DNA of 64,000 nt from Drosophila pseudoobscura (taxonomy: Eukaryota > Arthropoda > Insecta > Diptera > Drosophilidae). The position numbers were made by a program, and so were the translations under genes. The notes below the pieces were generated by a model. It was not told the origin of the DNA. It made no database searches and saw only the letters and a program-made list of their open reading frames with translations. Below, one piece after another: positions 48,660 through 59,175 of the stretch (position 1 is its first letter; each line of letters begins with the position of its first letter). The stretch covers positions 1,488,001-1,552,000 of the forward strand of contig NC_046679.1 in the NCBI RefSeq assembly GCF_009870125.1. The letters run 5' to 3'.

Positions 48660-49001
48660 GCGAGGGGAAAACGACAATGCTATTCAAAGGGTTTGTAGGA
48701 AACACTAACTCACTGACGCAGTTGGACAGTGTATTTCCCCGCTTTAAGGACAGCCCATCATTCCAGTCCATGAATAAGCTAGAAGCATGCAAGAAAAAAG
48801 GAAATTTGGCGGCTAGTTCTCGGGCCGAAGCTTTTGATACCCTTTCGTACCGATCTTTAATTGGCGGTGCAGCAAAAAATAGGGCTTTTTGTTCATAAAA
48901 ACGACCAATCATGGCTATATACAGAACACATTGAATATGCTCTATGGGGACGGATACGCTTCTTTCGATAAAATCATTATACTCTCTGCAAGGGTATACA
49001 A
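48660..49001. repeat. Degenerate repeat ending in CTGCAAGGGTATA
   Basis: A block between 48.66 and 49.0 kb ends in CTCTGCAAGGGTATAC, the inverse of the word at 2148 and 13,001. The open frames inside it on both strands contradict each other and look noncoding. It is probably an old mobile-element fragment of unknown family. Confidence 0.3.
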
Positions 49002-51347
49002 GAGTTTAACAAAGCCAACCGACAAAAAAAAAACACAAAAAACAAAGATACATATGTAGATAAAAGATTTGTACGTTTGTATGAGAAGAGAGTGGTTGGA
49101 GACAGAAAACCAAGTGACAAAGGGGAGAAGAAGAAATCAAATAGAGGCTTTTAAAAAGTGCCTTTTAGATGACACTTTCCGAAGGTGAAAAAACAAACAC
49201 AAAAACAAAAACAAACAGACATGAAATGAAGTTGCGGAAGAGTAAGCACAGAAAGAAACAGACGAGTTTTCACCGGAATATGCATAGTAAGTGACAAAAA
49301 TTAAATTTAATTGTTGTTTTTTCTAGATGTGCTTTTTGGGCGCCATTATGATTGCACTCTTACACACACACACACATGTACGTGCCTTTTCTCGCACCTC
49401 TCTTTGCAGTCGCTTTCTTTGACCACTCACGCATCGCACTCTCTCTCCCGCTCTGACCTACGCCGCAGAGTTGGGGGGCCGCCGCCACCAGTCAATTCTA
49501 ACCTCAAAAACTTGTCTATGCACAGGTATGCTGTTGTTGTTTTCGTTGGCTTTCTTTTAGCTTTTTTCTTTGATTTATTTAACACTTTTCTGGCTGCGTG
49601 TCCCTCTCTCTCTCTATCTCTCACCCTCCCACTCACACAGTTGGCTTCTCGTTTACCGAAAGTACCGTTTGACAGTGCGTTTAATACGAGTTCTATTTTC
49701 TGAGCCCGACAGCCAGGCGAGTAAGCGAGATAGCCGCAATGTCTATGCACGGGTAGGTGTTTGTGTTTTCTGTCTGCATGGGTGGAGGCGGGAGCGAGTG
49801 TAAGTTTGCGTGACATAGACCCGAACAACAGGAAAAAACAGCTGATCGAATGTTTTATTTTTGGAATGTGCAATATGGAAGAGAATTTTCTTTCTCGATA
49901 TGTTTTCCACAAACGGCTTAGACAAACAAATACGGTTTGCTTGGCGCGCTCGTATTTCGGATATTGTTAGAGAGTTCTTCAGAGAACAGTAAAAGGGCCA
50001 TCAACAATCCCTCTTTAAAGTTTGTACAGGGTAACAATTGGTTGTATGCTCTCTTTGGCAAAAACAGCTGCACGTTGCGTTGGCGGGTGCCGAAAAAGCT
50101 TCCGCCTGCACACCAACACAGTACCCCAAGAACAAAGAGGAATCAGAGGCAAAAGCAGAGCCGCAGGCAGGGGGAACAGAACAGTTGTTTAAACAGAAAG
50201 ACAGCGGGGCGCCATAAAAAACGCAAAAACAATTGCAATGCATTGCTTACAAAAACATTTTTCTATGTTTTTTTTAGTAATTCATTTTATGAGTCGCTGA
50301 TGTCGGCGTCGCAGTCAATGGCCTCGCGGCCGATGGTGAAGCTCGAGGACGACCGCACAACTAACGGCAAAACAAATGCACTGACACAAAACGAAACGAC
50401 TATGATAAGGAGGGAGAGAAGTGTGGCAGGGGCTATTGGCGCCTACCTTGGCTATCCCGTTCGTCCCGCTGCTACTTGCACTTGCACTTCCACTGCTGCT
50501 GCGTCGCTGCTGCTGCCTCCTCTGCTGGCGTTCGTGTGTGCTGCACTCACTGCTTCTTCTTCTCTTTCTTCCTTACTTTCGCTCAATTCGACTGAAAACA
50601 TAGAATTTTTTTTCAAATCGTTTAATTGGATTGATTCACAGTTTTCTTTGTTTTTTTTTTTACACAAGACTTGTTTTTGGACTGGCGCCCCGCGCTTCAC
50701 CTCAACCGCAGAGGCACACTCATGCACAGGCACACAAACACACTCACATTTTTTGGGCCACACGCAAGCGCAACATATTTACGCAATGGTATTAACAATT
50801 ATAATACATTTCTTCATTTGTTAAAGCCATTAAAATCATATGAGTAATGGTTAATCATTCGATGAACTAAATTTTTTGTATATTTCCTCTTTGTTTTCAT
50901 GAGGGCGGTAGGGGCGGGATACACACGCACACGGAGGTGAAACACACACAACTAACGCAAAAGGAAAGACACAATTTAAGTGCATTAAACGGTTAAGAAA
51001 ATAATGTCGAAAACGGAGTTGCGGCGACGACAATGACGAAAAAACCTAAAACTTATGTGAGAGTCGTTTGCCCTGGCACACACATACGGCAGCTCATTCG
51101 TCGAACAGGGGTTGTCTCGCTTCCACCTATGGTGTTTTTACTGGGAGCACGTTGCTCTAGTCTGACTGTTTCAGCATTTTCACACCAATACACTGGCATA
51201 CACAAACACACACCACGAGCCATACGACACACAAAAGTAGCCTGCTGCTGGCCGAGAAATCTCTTATGGGGCCCCTTTTCTCACGCGCATTTTACACTGC
51301 GTTTTAGGTTGCACTTAATGTTGGCAATTAGGTTGACGAAAACTTAC
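49002..51347. other. Noncoding DNA between dco coding exon and its distal promoter
   Basis: No protein gene is recognised. On the minus strand a segment at 50360-50251 is bounded by an acceptor (TTTGCCGTTAG) and a GTAAGC donor and may be an alternative noncoding dco exon. Another donor-like AAG|GTAGGC lies near 50448. CA, CT and poly-T tracts are frequent. Confidence 0.4.
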
Positions 51348-51430
51348 GTTTTGCAGCAGAAGCGCGCTTTTCTTTTACAATTTGCTTAACAATTTGTCGA
51401 TTTTACATTTATACGCCATCTTGATTTTCG
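51348..51430 (-). promoter_or_regulatory. dco: Candidate distal dco promoter and first noncoding exon
   Basis: On the minus strand, TATCGGTATCGA, a DRE-like word, is followed by a short segment ending AAAC|GTAAGTT (donor at 51347-51346). This would be a first exon of dco with a 3.75-kb intron to the acceptor at 47590-47591. No other minus-strand gene is available to own it. It is inferred from motifs only. Confidence 0.35.
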
Positions 51431-51689
51431 ATACCGATAAAAACCCGAAATTAGCCCTCTTAAGCCCCCTCTATTTATACAGGGGAACAAATTGAGGTAA
51501 ATGGCGGCAAATATTGCTGATTGTAAATTCTTCTTTAGGTCCATGGCATCTCGCCTCTGAACTTGAAAGAAAACACGATATCTTTCACCTGGACTGCACT
51601 AAAATGATTAAATTTTCATTCCATTCGGTGGAATATTAAAATACCTCCTTGGTCTACAACGGGTTAATCGTTTGCCGTCATGGATTGGA

Positions 51690-52110
51690 AACCATATTCC
51701 TCGATTTTTATATTCCGTTGAATATTACTAGCTAGATAGAACCCTTAGCTCTGCCTACATAATTTTCTCCGATCAATCAATCAATTTTCTACTTGACTGG
51801 TTTGTGTTAAATACTCGCTTTCATTAGATTGTGTATAAAAAAAGGATTTAGCGAAAAGGGTCAAACAAATAAAACGTAAGTGAGCAACCATTCCTATTGC
51901 TCAATTTTGATATTCCTTCAGCTCTTCCCACATAGTTTCATCCTGTTTATAAATGAATTTTCTACAAGATAAGGTACTTTTAAATAATCCCATTTTTTTA
52001 TTTTGACTAAAACAGAAAAGTTCAACAAAAAACCAGTCGCAATGTTGTCACGTCAATGCGACTGGTATTTGAAGACTTGTTGCTTATCAACCGGAGTATG
52101 GACATTTTTA
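51690..52110. repeat. Repeat-family copies beside the LRP-like pseudogene
   Basis: The words ATATTCCGTTGAATATTACTAGCTA and GCCTACATAATTTT, then a second shorter copy beginning CTCAATTTTGATATTCC, match the tandem block at 41.2-42.9 kb with substitutions. It directly abuts the 3' side of the receptor pseudogene. Confidence 0.65.
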
Positions 52111-52299
52111 TACCCTACTTAGTTAACATGAAGATACTCTTTTCCAAACTATTTTTGAAACGTACGTAATTTACAGAGATCGAAATATTCGGACCTACTC
52201 ATGCACTTGAATAATTTCCTGTATATATGTAATCTGTAAAAAGACAATAAATTGTAAAATTTCTTTGTGATAGAGGAGATTAACAGTTTTGGGCTTGGG

Positions 52300-53870
52300 T
52301 TGAGTTGATACAATTTGATCTGCTTGGCCGTTATGCAAAGCTGTGGGAAGGGCGAGTAGAATATTGTTAGTTTAAGAATTTGGGCAGATATCGTGTCTTT
52401 CCACTCACCTGGTTGATGGGACACTGAAACTCTCAGGTCGCTTGCAGCAGTCGGCCTCATCGTGGACATTGTCACAGTTGTCACTGGTGGTACCATCGCA
52501 GATCAGAGTCTTGTCTCTGCCCTCGGTTGACTGTCAGCTGAACTGATCCGCCGGGCAGTCCTTTCGTCACAGCGCCAGAAGGCGGATATACAGTCGTTCT
52601 TTATGTCACTACTCCCGCCACTTAAAATTTTCTGTCCGGATAGACGCCGTAGTTCTCCTTGCCCTCCAGTAGCATCAGAGCATCAGAATCTGGCACGAGC
52701 ATACGTCGTGAATACTGCGTGTCATACCCCGCTGGCCATGCAGATGTGGAAACACTTTGTGCGACTGTGCAGACAGGTGTGATTGCGCTCCTCTCCAGTC
52801 CGGTCTTATCGTCCGACACAAATCTCCCGAAGGCAGAGACCTGCGAGATGTGCATGGAAGCACGGATTTTTCTGTAAAGGGGGAACAGGAGATTACAAAG
52901 GTCCAAAGGTGTCCAATATTGGTTGCTTACTAACATCGATACGCATGGGATATCGGACTGTTGGTCTAAGGCCAGAGTCGTGACTTCTTCCAGGTCCACA
53001 TGCTCATTGCCATCGACTCGGGCCCGAATGATGGCCTGATGGCTGCTGATATCTGTCCAGAAGAGCAGACGCTTCGAGGCTTCGGCGTGTTCGCCCAGGA
53101 AGCTATAAGAGGCAACGTTTTAGAACACAGCTGAATAGGGAGAGAGAGCTCGGAGCCTGGGCACGGATAATCTTGCCGGACACCGGCAGCAGCTAATTCG
53201 GGCAGTCTGTCGTAGCTGGGAGGGTTGCAGGCCACGTCCTTAGCGAGGCTGCGGCTCTGGCCAGTCTTGATCAAAGTCCCCGGTGCTCCAGTCGCTCCAG
53301 TAGTCCTAGTCATCCAGTAGAGGAATATGAGCTCCCGGTTATGGTTGCAGCTCGGATTCGTCCATCGTGGCGCGGCTTATGGAGTCCGAGGCGACTCTGT
53401 TCAAGACATGCACCCGCGACGCGTCTCGAGGACGAGGGAACGCGGCTTCTCCACCCCCCTTCCACAAAGCACGACGGCTGCCATCCACGCGGGTGATCTC
53501 GATGAGATGAGCCTCCGCATCGGACCGACGCGAGAACAGGCCCCATTCCCCACGTCTTTCCATCGCACCAGACGCCAGAATCCTGAAGACGCCGGTGTCC
53601 AGATGCCGTCCAGGGTCTGTTCTTTTTCCTCCTTTTTCAATTGTTTTCCTATGAAATTCGTCTTCTGGTGGCTGAGGCAGGGAGTAGTGGGCCACAACTG
53701 CGCCAAAGGGCGCCGCTGGTCGTTTCGGCATCGCTGCAGACTCTGTGGCTCGACTTTAACTGTAAATGCGAAGAAGGTGGAAAGCACGGAATAGCCGTGG
53801 AACAGCGGCTGTTTTTGGGAGTGCCCTGTGACATCAGGACTTACTGTCATTTGAAGCCACTGTAGGCAGA
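52300..53870 (-). pseudogene. Broken copy of an LRP5/6 (arrow)-like receptor, C-terminal ectodomain
   Basis: Read on the minus strand, frames switch repeatedly but keep the order of an LRP5/6 ectodomain. Propeller pieces come first (IEITRVDGSRRALWKG, VEKPRSLVLETRRG, ATMDESELQ near 53.5-53.35 kb; SSHQAIIRARVDG and VDLEEVTTLALDQQSD near 53.1-52.95 kb). An EGF-like start follows (KNPCFHAHLAGLCLRE near 52.85 kb), then LDL-receptor class A repeats (CISAFWRCD near 52.59 kb; LICDGTT and HDEADCCKRP near 52.47-52.43 kb). Intron-like segments remain: CTTATAG before the blade at 53,105, GTTAGTAAG to CCCTTTACAG near 52.93-52.87 kb, and GTGAGT to TTCCCACAG near 52.41-52.34 kb. It is therefore a genomic-DNA copy and not a retrocopy. 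Frameshifts and stops rule out a full product. The arrow assignment is an inference from domain order; another LDLR-family parent is possible. Confidence 0.7.
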
Positions 53871-53924
53871 CGCACAAGGCACTTATGTTCATACAACAGT
53901 AGCATAAACAAACGAGTATCATTC

Positions 53925-54585
53925 CAATTGCTCAATTCTTTATTCCGTCGAATATTCCCAGCTATATAGAACATTTAGCCATGCGCACATAATTTTATAC
54001 GATTGATGAATCAATTTTCTATTTAACTGGTGTATTCTTAATCCTTGCTTTTATTGTATTTATTGTAAAAAAAGGTTTAAACGAAAAAGTTCAACAAAAA
54101 AGAGTCGCAATGTTGCTGGTATTTAAAGACGTGATGCGTGTATAGCCCTTTGTACACCCTATTTCGCTAATTTTATATGAAGATCAAGCGAAATTTATTA
54201 AGACCTTTTCTCAAATTGATATTCTTTAGACATATTCAAGTACATTATTAGTGTCCTGTGTATATTTATGTCGATCCTGATACCTACGGAGCCTTGGAAG
54301 ACAAACGTATTCACAATTCTATAACATCCATTTCCCCCAGGGTATTTGTGCATTGAATTAGCAACATTTGTGCATGGAATGAGACTCATTGTTGCTAAAG
54401 CGAACTGCGGCGAATTAAAATTTTCTCATATTCTTTGTTCCGTGGAATAATACTATCTATATAGAACATTTAGCCATGCCCACTTAATTTTGTACGATTG
54501 ATGAATCAATTCTATACATGATTGGCCTATTCGAAATACTTGCATTTATTGGATTTCTATATAAAATTGAAAATTATCAAAGTTA
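53925..54585. repeat. Repeat-family copy on the 5' side of the LRP-like pseudogene
   Basis: From TTATTCCGTCGAATATTC to TTGAAAATTA this stretch is collinear with 41,210-41,690 and then with a unit of the tandem block (ACTCATTGTTGCTAAAGCGAACTGCGGCGAATT). Runs such as GAGCCTTGGAAGACAAACGT and TCACAATTCTATAACATCC are identical in both places. Together with the copy at 51.7 kb it brackets the pseudogene. Confidence 0.75.
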
Positions 54586-54686
54586 ACGACAAAGTGCCAC
54601 CACAATCGATAGTTGCAACGATAATTTTTAACTATTTGTTACAATAGCTATCGCTTAGAAAACTTCCGTTTAATGTAACGACTAAC

Positions 54687-54695
54687 AGATGGCGC
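54687..54695 (+). promoter_or_regulatory. Candidate dCTCF insulator site
   Basis: AGATGGCGC in the context ACAGATGGCGCTGAC matches the core of the Drosophila CTCF motif. It lies between the dco and Sox100B domains. One short match is weak evidence by itself. Confidence 0.3.
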
Positions 54696-54699
54696 TGAC

Positions 54700-56700
54700 T
54701 AGCGACGTGTAGAGTTCATGTAAGATGCATGTCGACTCTTCTCTGTATCTCAAGTAAATACATACATACCCAATGTATATATATATTCATTCCTGATCAG
54801 AATCAGTCTCTATAGCCATATCCGTCTGCTTGTCCATCCATCTATTCGTCCCGAAGAGTGCCTAGATCTCAGAGACTGCAAACGCTAGAGCAACCAAATT
54901 CGGTATCCAGTCTCCTGCCGCCCCTCACACACCAAGAAAAAGAAGCCTTCTCAAATGTAATATTTTCCCATCAATTCCCCAAAAAAAGGGGTTGCAGATG
55001 CCAATTTGAAAATTCCCGAGCTACAGCAGTAACCAAATACCTGCGCCAGCGAGTGCCGGAATGCTTTTTTATTGCCTGTCGTTTCCATAAAGCGGAACAC
55101 GTGTGAATTCCATTAGACTGTTGCGCCCCCCTAGCTCCGCTAACCCTAACCGCCCCTCATCATGCCAACCCACGAATGTGAAACCCACCCAAGAAAATGT
55201 GACATAAAAAATGGGAAAGCAAAAGCAACGGGTAAAAGGAGATACAGATACACATCCATCCATATGGGAGGTGGTTCTGGTGCTTCTGGAATTGATTGGG
55301 GTAGATAAGCAATCTTTCAAAATTGATAAACCATTTTCGTTGGTGTGGAGGGAAAATAGAGTTCAGAATTGAGTTAGCTAAAAAATCAGACTTCTTGGAG
55401 GTAAAACAAAGCAAATATCTATCGAAAATCTGTTCTATGGATATACTTTTATTGTTAATTGCATTTAAGATCGCCTGGAAGCCACGCCTCGACTCTGATT
55501 GGTTGAGAAATGGAATGAAAAACAAAACAAATCCACGAAGCAGTGGAACAACAACAGTAACTCTCACACGCACTCACACATTCACATGCAAAAGATCGTG
55601 GGCGAATGGAAAACCGTCGTCGGCACGAACCTGAAACCGAACGGCAATTAAGGTGTGAACTGATAAAACAAAGCGGGAGAGAGTCCGAGAGAGAGAGAGA
55701 GAGACCGCGCGTGTGTCTTCTCAAATGGTCTCAGGCAGAGCGGGATGGCTACAAGTGGGCTGCACTATGAGAAAAACTTATGAATATGACTATAAAAATG
55801 ATCTAAAATTATGAGTAAAATATCTGTAAAAGATTATTGCACTGTACACTGAGAGAAAATTAAATGAATAGCATAAATATTTTAAAACTAAGTGAAAATA
55901 TCAAAATTTCAGTCCTTTTTTCTTTGCGTGTGCTTTAATCACCAGCAATCATTTCTCTCAGTGCTTTTATATTGCTTTTGCATATTTCCCCACTCTTCCT
56001 CCTTCTTTTTCGTTTCCTTTTGTTGTTTATAAAATATTTCCGCAACACAAACACATGTCGCACGGCTGCTGTCTTCCACATACTTCCTCTTCTTCTGTGC
56101 CTTCTTTTTAACCCACTCCCCCCCACCCCACACCGCTTCTTCATCTAACGGAACAGCCTACGAATGCGCCATTTGGTTTCGTTTAGCGCTGTCTCTGCTG
56201 CTGCTGCTGCTTGCTGCGCTTTCCTCTGCCGGCGTCGCTGCCGCTGCCCCTGTCGGCGGCTTAGATCAAATAATGCGATTTCATGCCATGTCGCAAATTG
56301 TCAAGCATCCGCTGCTGCTGCCCCTACTCCACCCTCCACACTCATCGGGGGATGCATTTGCTCCAATTTGATTATGAAATCCCTCAAAAAACTAAAAATA
56401 TTTCCTTTGAATATGTATGTATTTTTTAATTAATTTAAAATATTTTTTGCACACTTTTTTCAGCTCCCGCTCTCAACATTTTTCGTTTATCAACAAGTGG
56501 ATTTTCGCGTTTGAAGTGTGCCGCAAGCAGGGAGTGGGCTCGAAAGAGTGCGGGGGGAGCGAGGGAATTTTTAGAGGCTGGAAACATTAAATTTTTCTAG
56601 ACGCGAATCAATTTTCCAGTTGCTCTGCAGTTCACCGAACTGAGAGGTCGACGTCGACGTCGCCGCTGACGCAGCTCTGACGAAGACTTCGTATTCGTAG
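54700..56700. other. Intergenic DNA upstream of Sox100B
   Basis: No gene is recognised. A GA tract is at about 55,688-55,704, and GTCGAC repeats lie at about 56,648-56,663. Open frames on both strands between 55.1 and 56.4 kb are in low-complexity DNA (poly-K/R on one strand, Ala/Cys-rich on the other) and are not convincing. Confidence 0.5.
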
Positions 56701-56708
56701 GATCTACT

Positions 56709-57050
56709 TAGAGATGGGCATCCAATTCGTGACTCATCTATTTATTTATTTATTTTACCAATCAAAAACATTGCGAATACACAAAGATACAAAAATTACC
56801 TTTGTGAAAGAAGAAACACGAACCAGCCTTAAATCTAACAGGCCATGGTCTCTTGCAGACCTAACAGAGTACACACTCTGAATCTCCCGGATAACCAAAC
56901 TGCAACCTAACATACAAAATTAAGTAAAATATCTTAAGAAAGATTGTAAATAAAGAAATATTCAGATATTTATGATCGAAGATCATCTGCAAGATCTGTA
57001 GCTTCGTGTTCGTGTTCGTGCATTGAGATCACGCCGAGTGCCCATCTCTA
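56709..57050. mobile_element. Candidate hAT-type MITE
   Basis: TAGAGATGGGCA at 56709-56720 and its exact reverse complement TGCCCATCTCTA at 57039-57050 bound a 342-bp AT-rich segment with no coding frame. Terminal repeats of the form (C/T)AGAGATGGGCA are common in hAT elements. The 8-bp flanks (GATCTACT and GCTCAAGC) share only four positions, so the target-site duplication is decayed or the class is wrong. Confidence 0.5.
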
Positions 57051-58975
57051 GCTCAAGCCGATGTTTTGTTTTTTATTGAGTACTATATAATTTTCATTTT
57101 GATGTCTTTTATGACACTTCCAAAAACGTGCGCTGCTTTGACTTCAGTTTTTGATTTCGTTTTGGTTTCCTTTCCTGATATTATATTCCTTTGGCTCTTA
57201 ATAATTTCGGCTGTTAATCCCTGGTTGAGGGGGACAGAGAGGGGGAGAGAGTATCTGAAATGGTCTAGGTATTTATGATTCCGTTTATGCATTTTTCTGT
57301 TTTATTGTTTAATTTTTTGTTACTTCGATTTGTTTCGATCTGCTCTTCGCATCGAAGCCGGCGGCGTTTGAAAAAAAGTTAATTGAGTTGTAAAAATTAT
57401 AAAGTTGTAAAAACCCCCCAATCTGCCGGGTAAAAGTTATTCGATAGATGCAGATACAGATACAGATATACTATAACTTCCAGTTGAAACCAGCTGGTAA
57501 ACAAAAGCGTAACAAAAATACACTTCTTCGGGGTTTTACGATCGTGAAATGAATAGGCCTCTCGTCTCTCCTTTCTTTTCAAGGGGAGGGGTGTGTGGCA
57601 GGTCTTTCGAATAACGAAAAACCGGAGCAAAGTGGATCCGGGCAGATCACCTGATCCGATCATCCATTAAGTATTATTTTCAAAAACTTATTTTGACGGA
57701 GCACCAATTTTTCAACAGTATTCCAAGCCAAATCTGATTACAGGTTCCAGTTTTGATTTATTTAAGACATTTGTTATAAGAAATTGATAAGTTTTAATGG
57801 CCGAAGATCTCACGGGATCAGTTTTCTTCCTTAGGTCTGGTTAAGCCTGGTCCTTTAGTCATTTAGTCCTTTGTAAACAATTTAAACAGAATTAAACTAA
57901 AATTAATTAAAGTGAAGGAAACATTGCTTGCCCAAACGATCCTCAATTTAGAGTAATATTTAAGAAATACTTTCCCTAATTCAGATAAAAATACACCTGC
58001 TATAAAGCCTTATCAAAATATATAAGGGATCCACAAAAGTAACCCCTGGGAACCCATCGATCTTCTGATCGATCGAGCCCCCTACCGCCGTCAATTATTA
58101 AAATATTCCATTCACTTGTGCTTACCCTTAAGTCCTTAATGATCTTATCGGCTCCTCATTAACGTTAGTTATGCCCTCAACCCTTAAGCCCCATTCAGAC
58201 ACCGAATCACCACCGCCCCCGACAAATACAGCTGCAACAAGTGGCAGGTCTCTAACGATTCCGAGAGTCCCAGCCGCAGAGCGCTGTCCACCCCCGACCC
58301 GAACCGATGTCGAGGTGTCATAAATCCACATGTGGCTGTAAAGTGTTACTAATTTCTGTTTCTGTTTCCATTTCGATTTATGTTCATGTATCTCTCAGCT
58401 CTTCGCTGTGCGACAGTCGCGTCAACCGATCCCCCGAGCGTCCCAGTTCCAATCCCATCCCCATCCCCACGATCTTCGATCCCGCTCGGGGGACGGGGAC
58501 GGGTCCGCCTAATTTCACATGAACATGTTAATGTTTACACGCGTACCGCGATTTTTATGTTCGCCCCCGCCGCGTATCGTCAGCGGCAGTCCAGTCCCTC
58601 CAACCTCCGACCTTCACCCTCCGCCCATTTAACGATCCAACCAACCAACCAACCACCGTCTTTAGCTTATCTGAACGATCCGACGGCGTTTGCCGAGCTC
58701 GTCTTGGGGGCCGCCACTCGGGCCGAGCTCCAGCTCCGGACCCCAAAGATCAGTCGCAGTTTGCTCGTCAGCCGCGTCGTGTCTCGTACTGGCACTGTAT
58801 CGTATCGTATCGTATCGTCTCAAGATCTGTGTGGGTGAAAAACAAAAAAAAAACAAAACAGCGGACGAACAGCTCTGTGTGTCGCGCGATCTAAGTGTGT
58901 TTATGAGTTTATGTCGCCACTTGCCGTCGGTGGTTGAATATACGTAGATCTGAAGTAATTTCTTTCGGTGGGGAG
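57051..58975. other. Sox100B upstream region and probable 5' UTR
   Basis: There is no other gene. CGTAT repeats (58798-58818) and a GC-rich stretch at 58.4-58.8 kb precede the start codon; part of this is likely the Sox100B 5' UTR or promoter. The transcription start cannot be fixed from the sequence. Confidence 0.45.
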
Positions 58976-59175
58976 ATGAGCGAAAGTCCCGACTTGAACG
59001 GCGCCAAGGATCGGGCCAAGCCCGTGGAGACCCTGGTTCTGGCCAATTATGCTTTGAAGGCAGAGCAGAAGCGTGCCGCCGGGCAGGGCGGCCGCAAGGA
59101 GGACGAGCGCATCACCAGCGCTGTCATGAAGGTCCTCGAGGGCTACGACTGGAACCTGGTACAGGCCTCAGCCAA
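58976..59175 (+). CDS. Sox100B: Sox100B (SoxE transcription factor), first coding exon
   Basis: The exon begins at ATG 58976 (MSESPDLNGAKDRAKP) and ends with a strong donor, GCCAA|GTAAGT, in phase 2, giving 66 complete codons. Residues ERITSAVMKVLEGYDWNLVQ match the SoxE dimerisation region just before the HMG box; vertebrate SOX9 has VLKGYDW at this place. In flies Sox100B is the single SoxE gene and acts in gonad development, and it maps to the same cytological region as the other genes here. The HMG box and the rest lie in later exons. I did not find an HMG-box exon before 64,000, so the first intron is probably over 4.8 kb. The ATG lies in a GC-rich context and is the first in frame; upstream in-frame codons are not preceded by an ATG. 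Confidence 0.85.
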
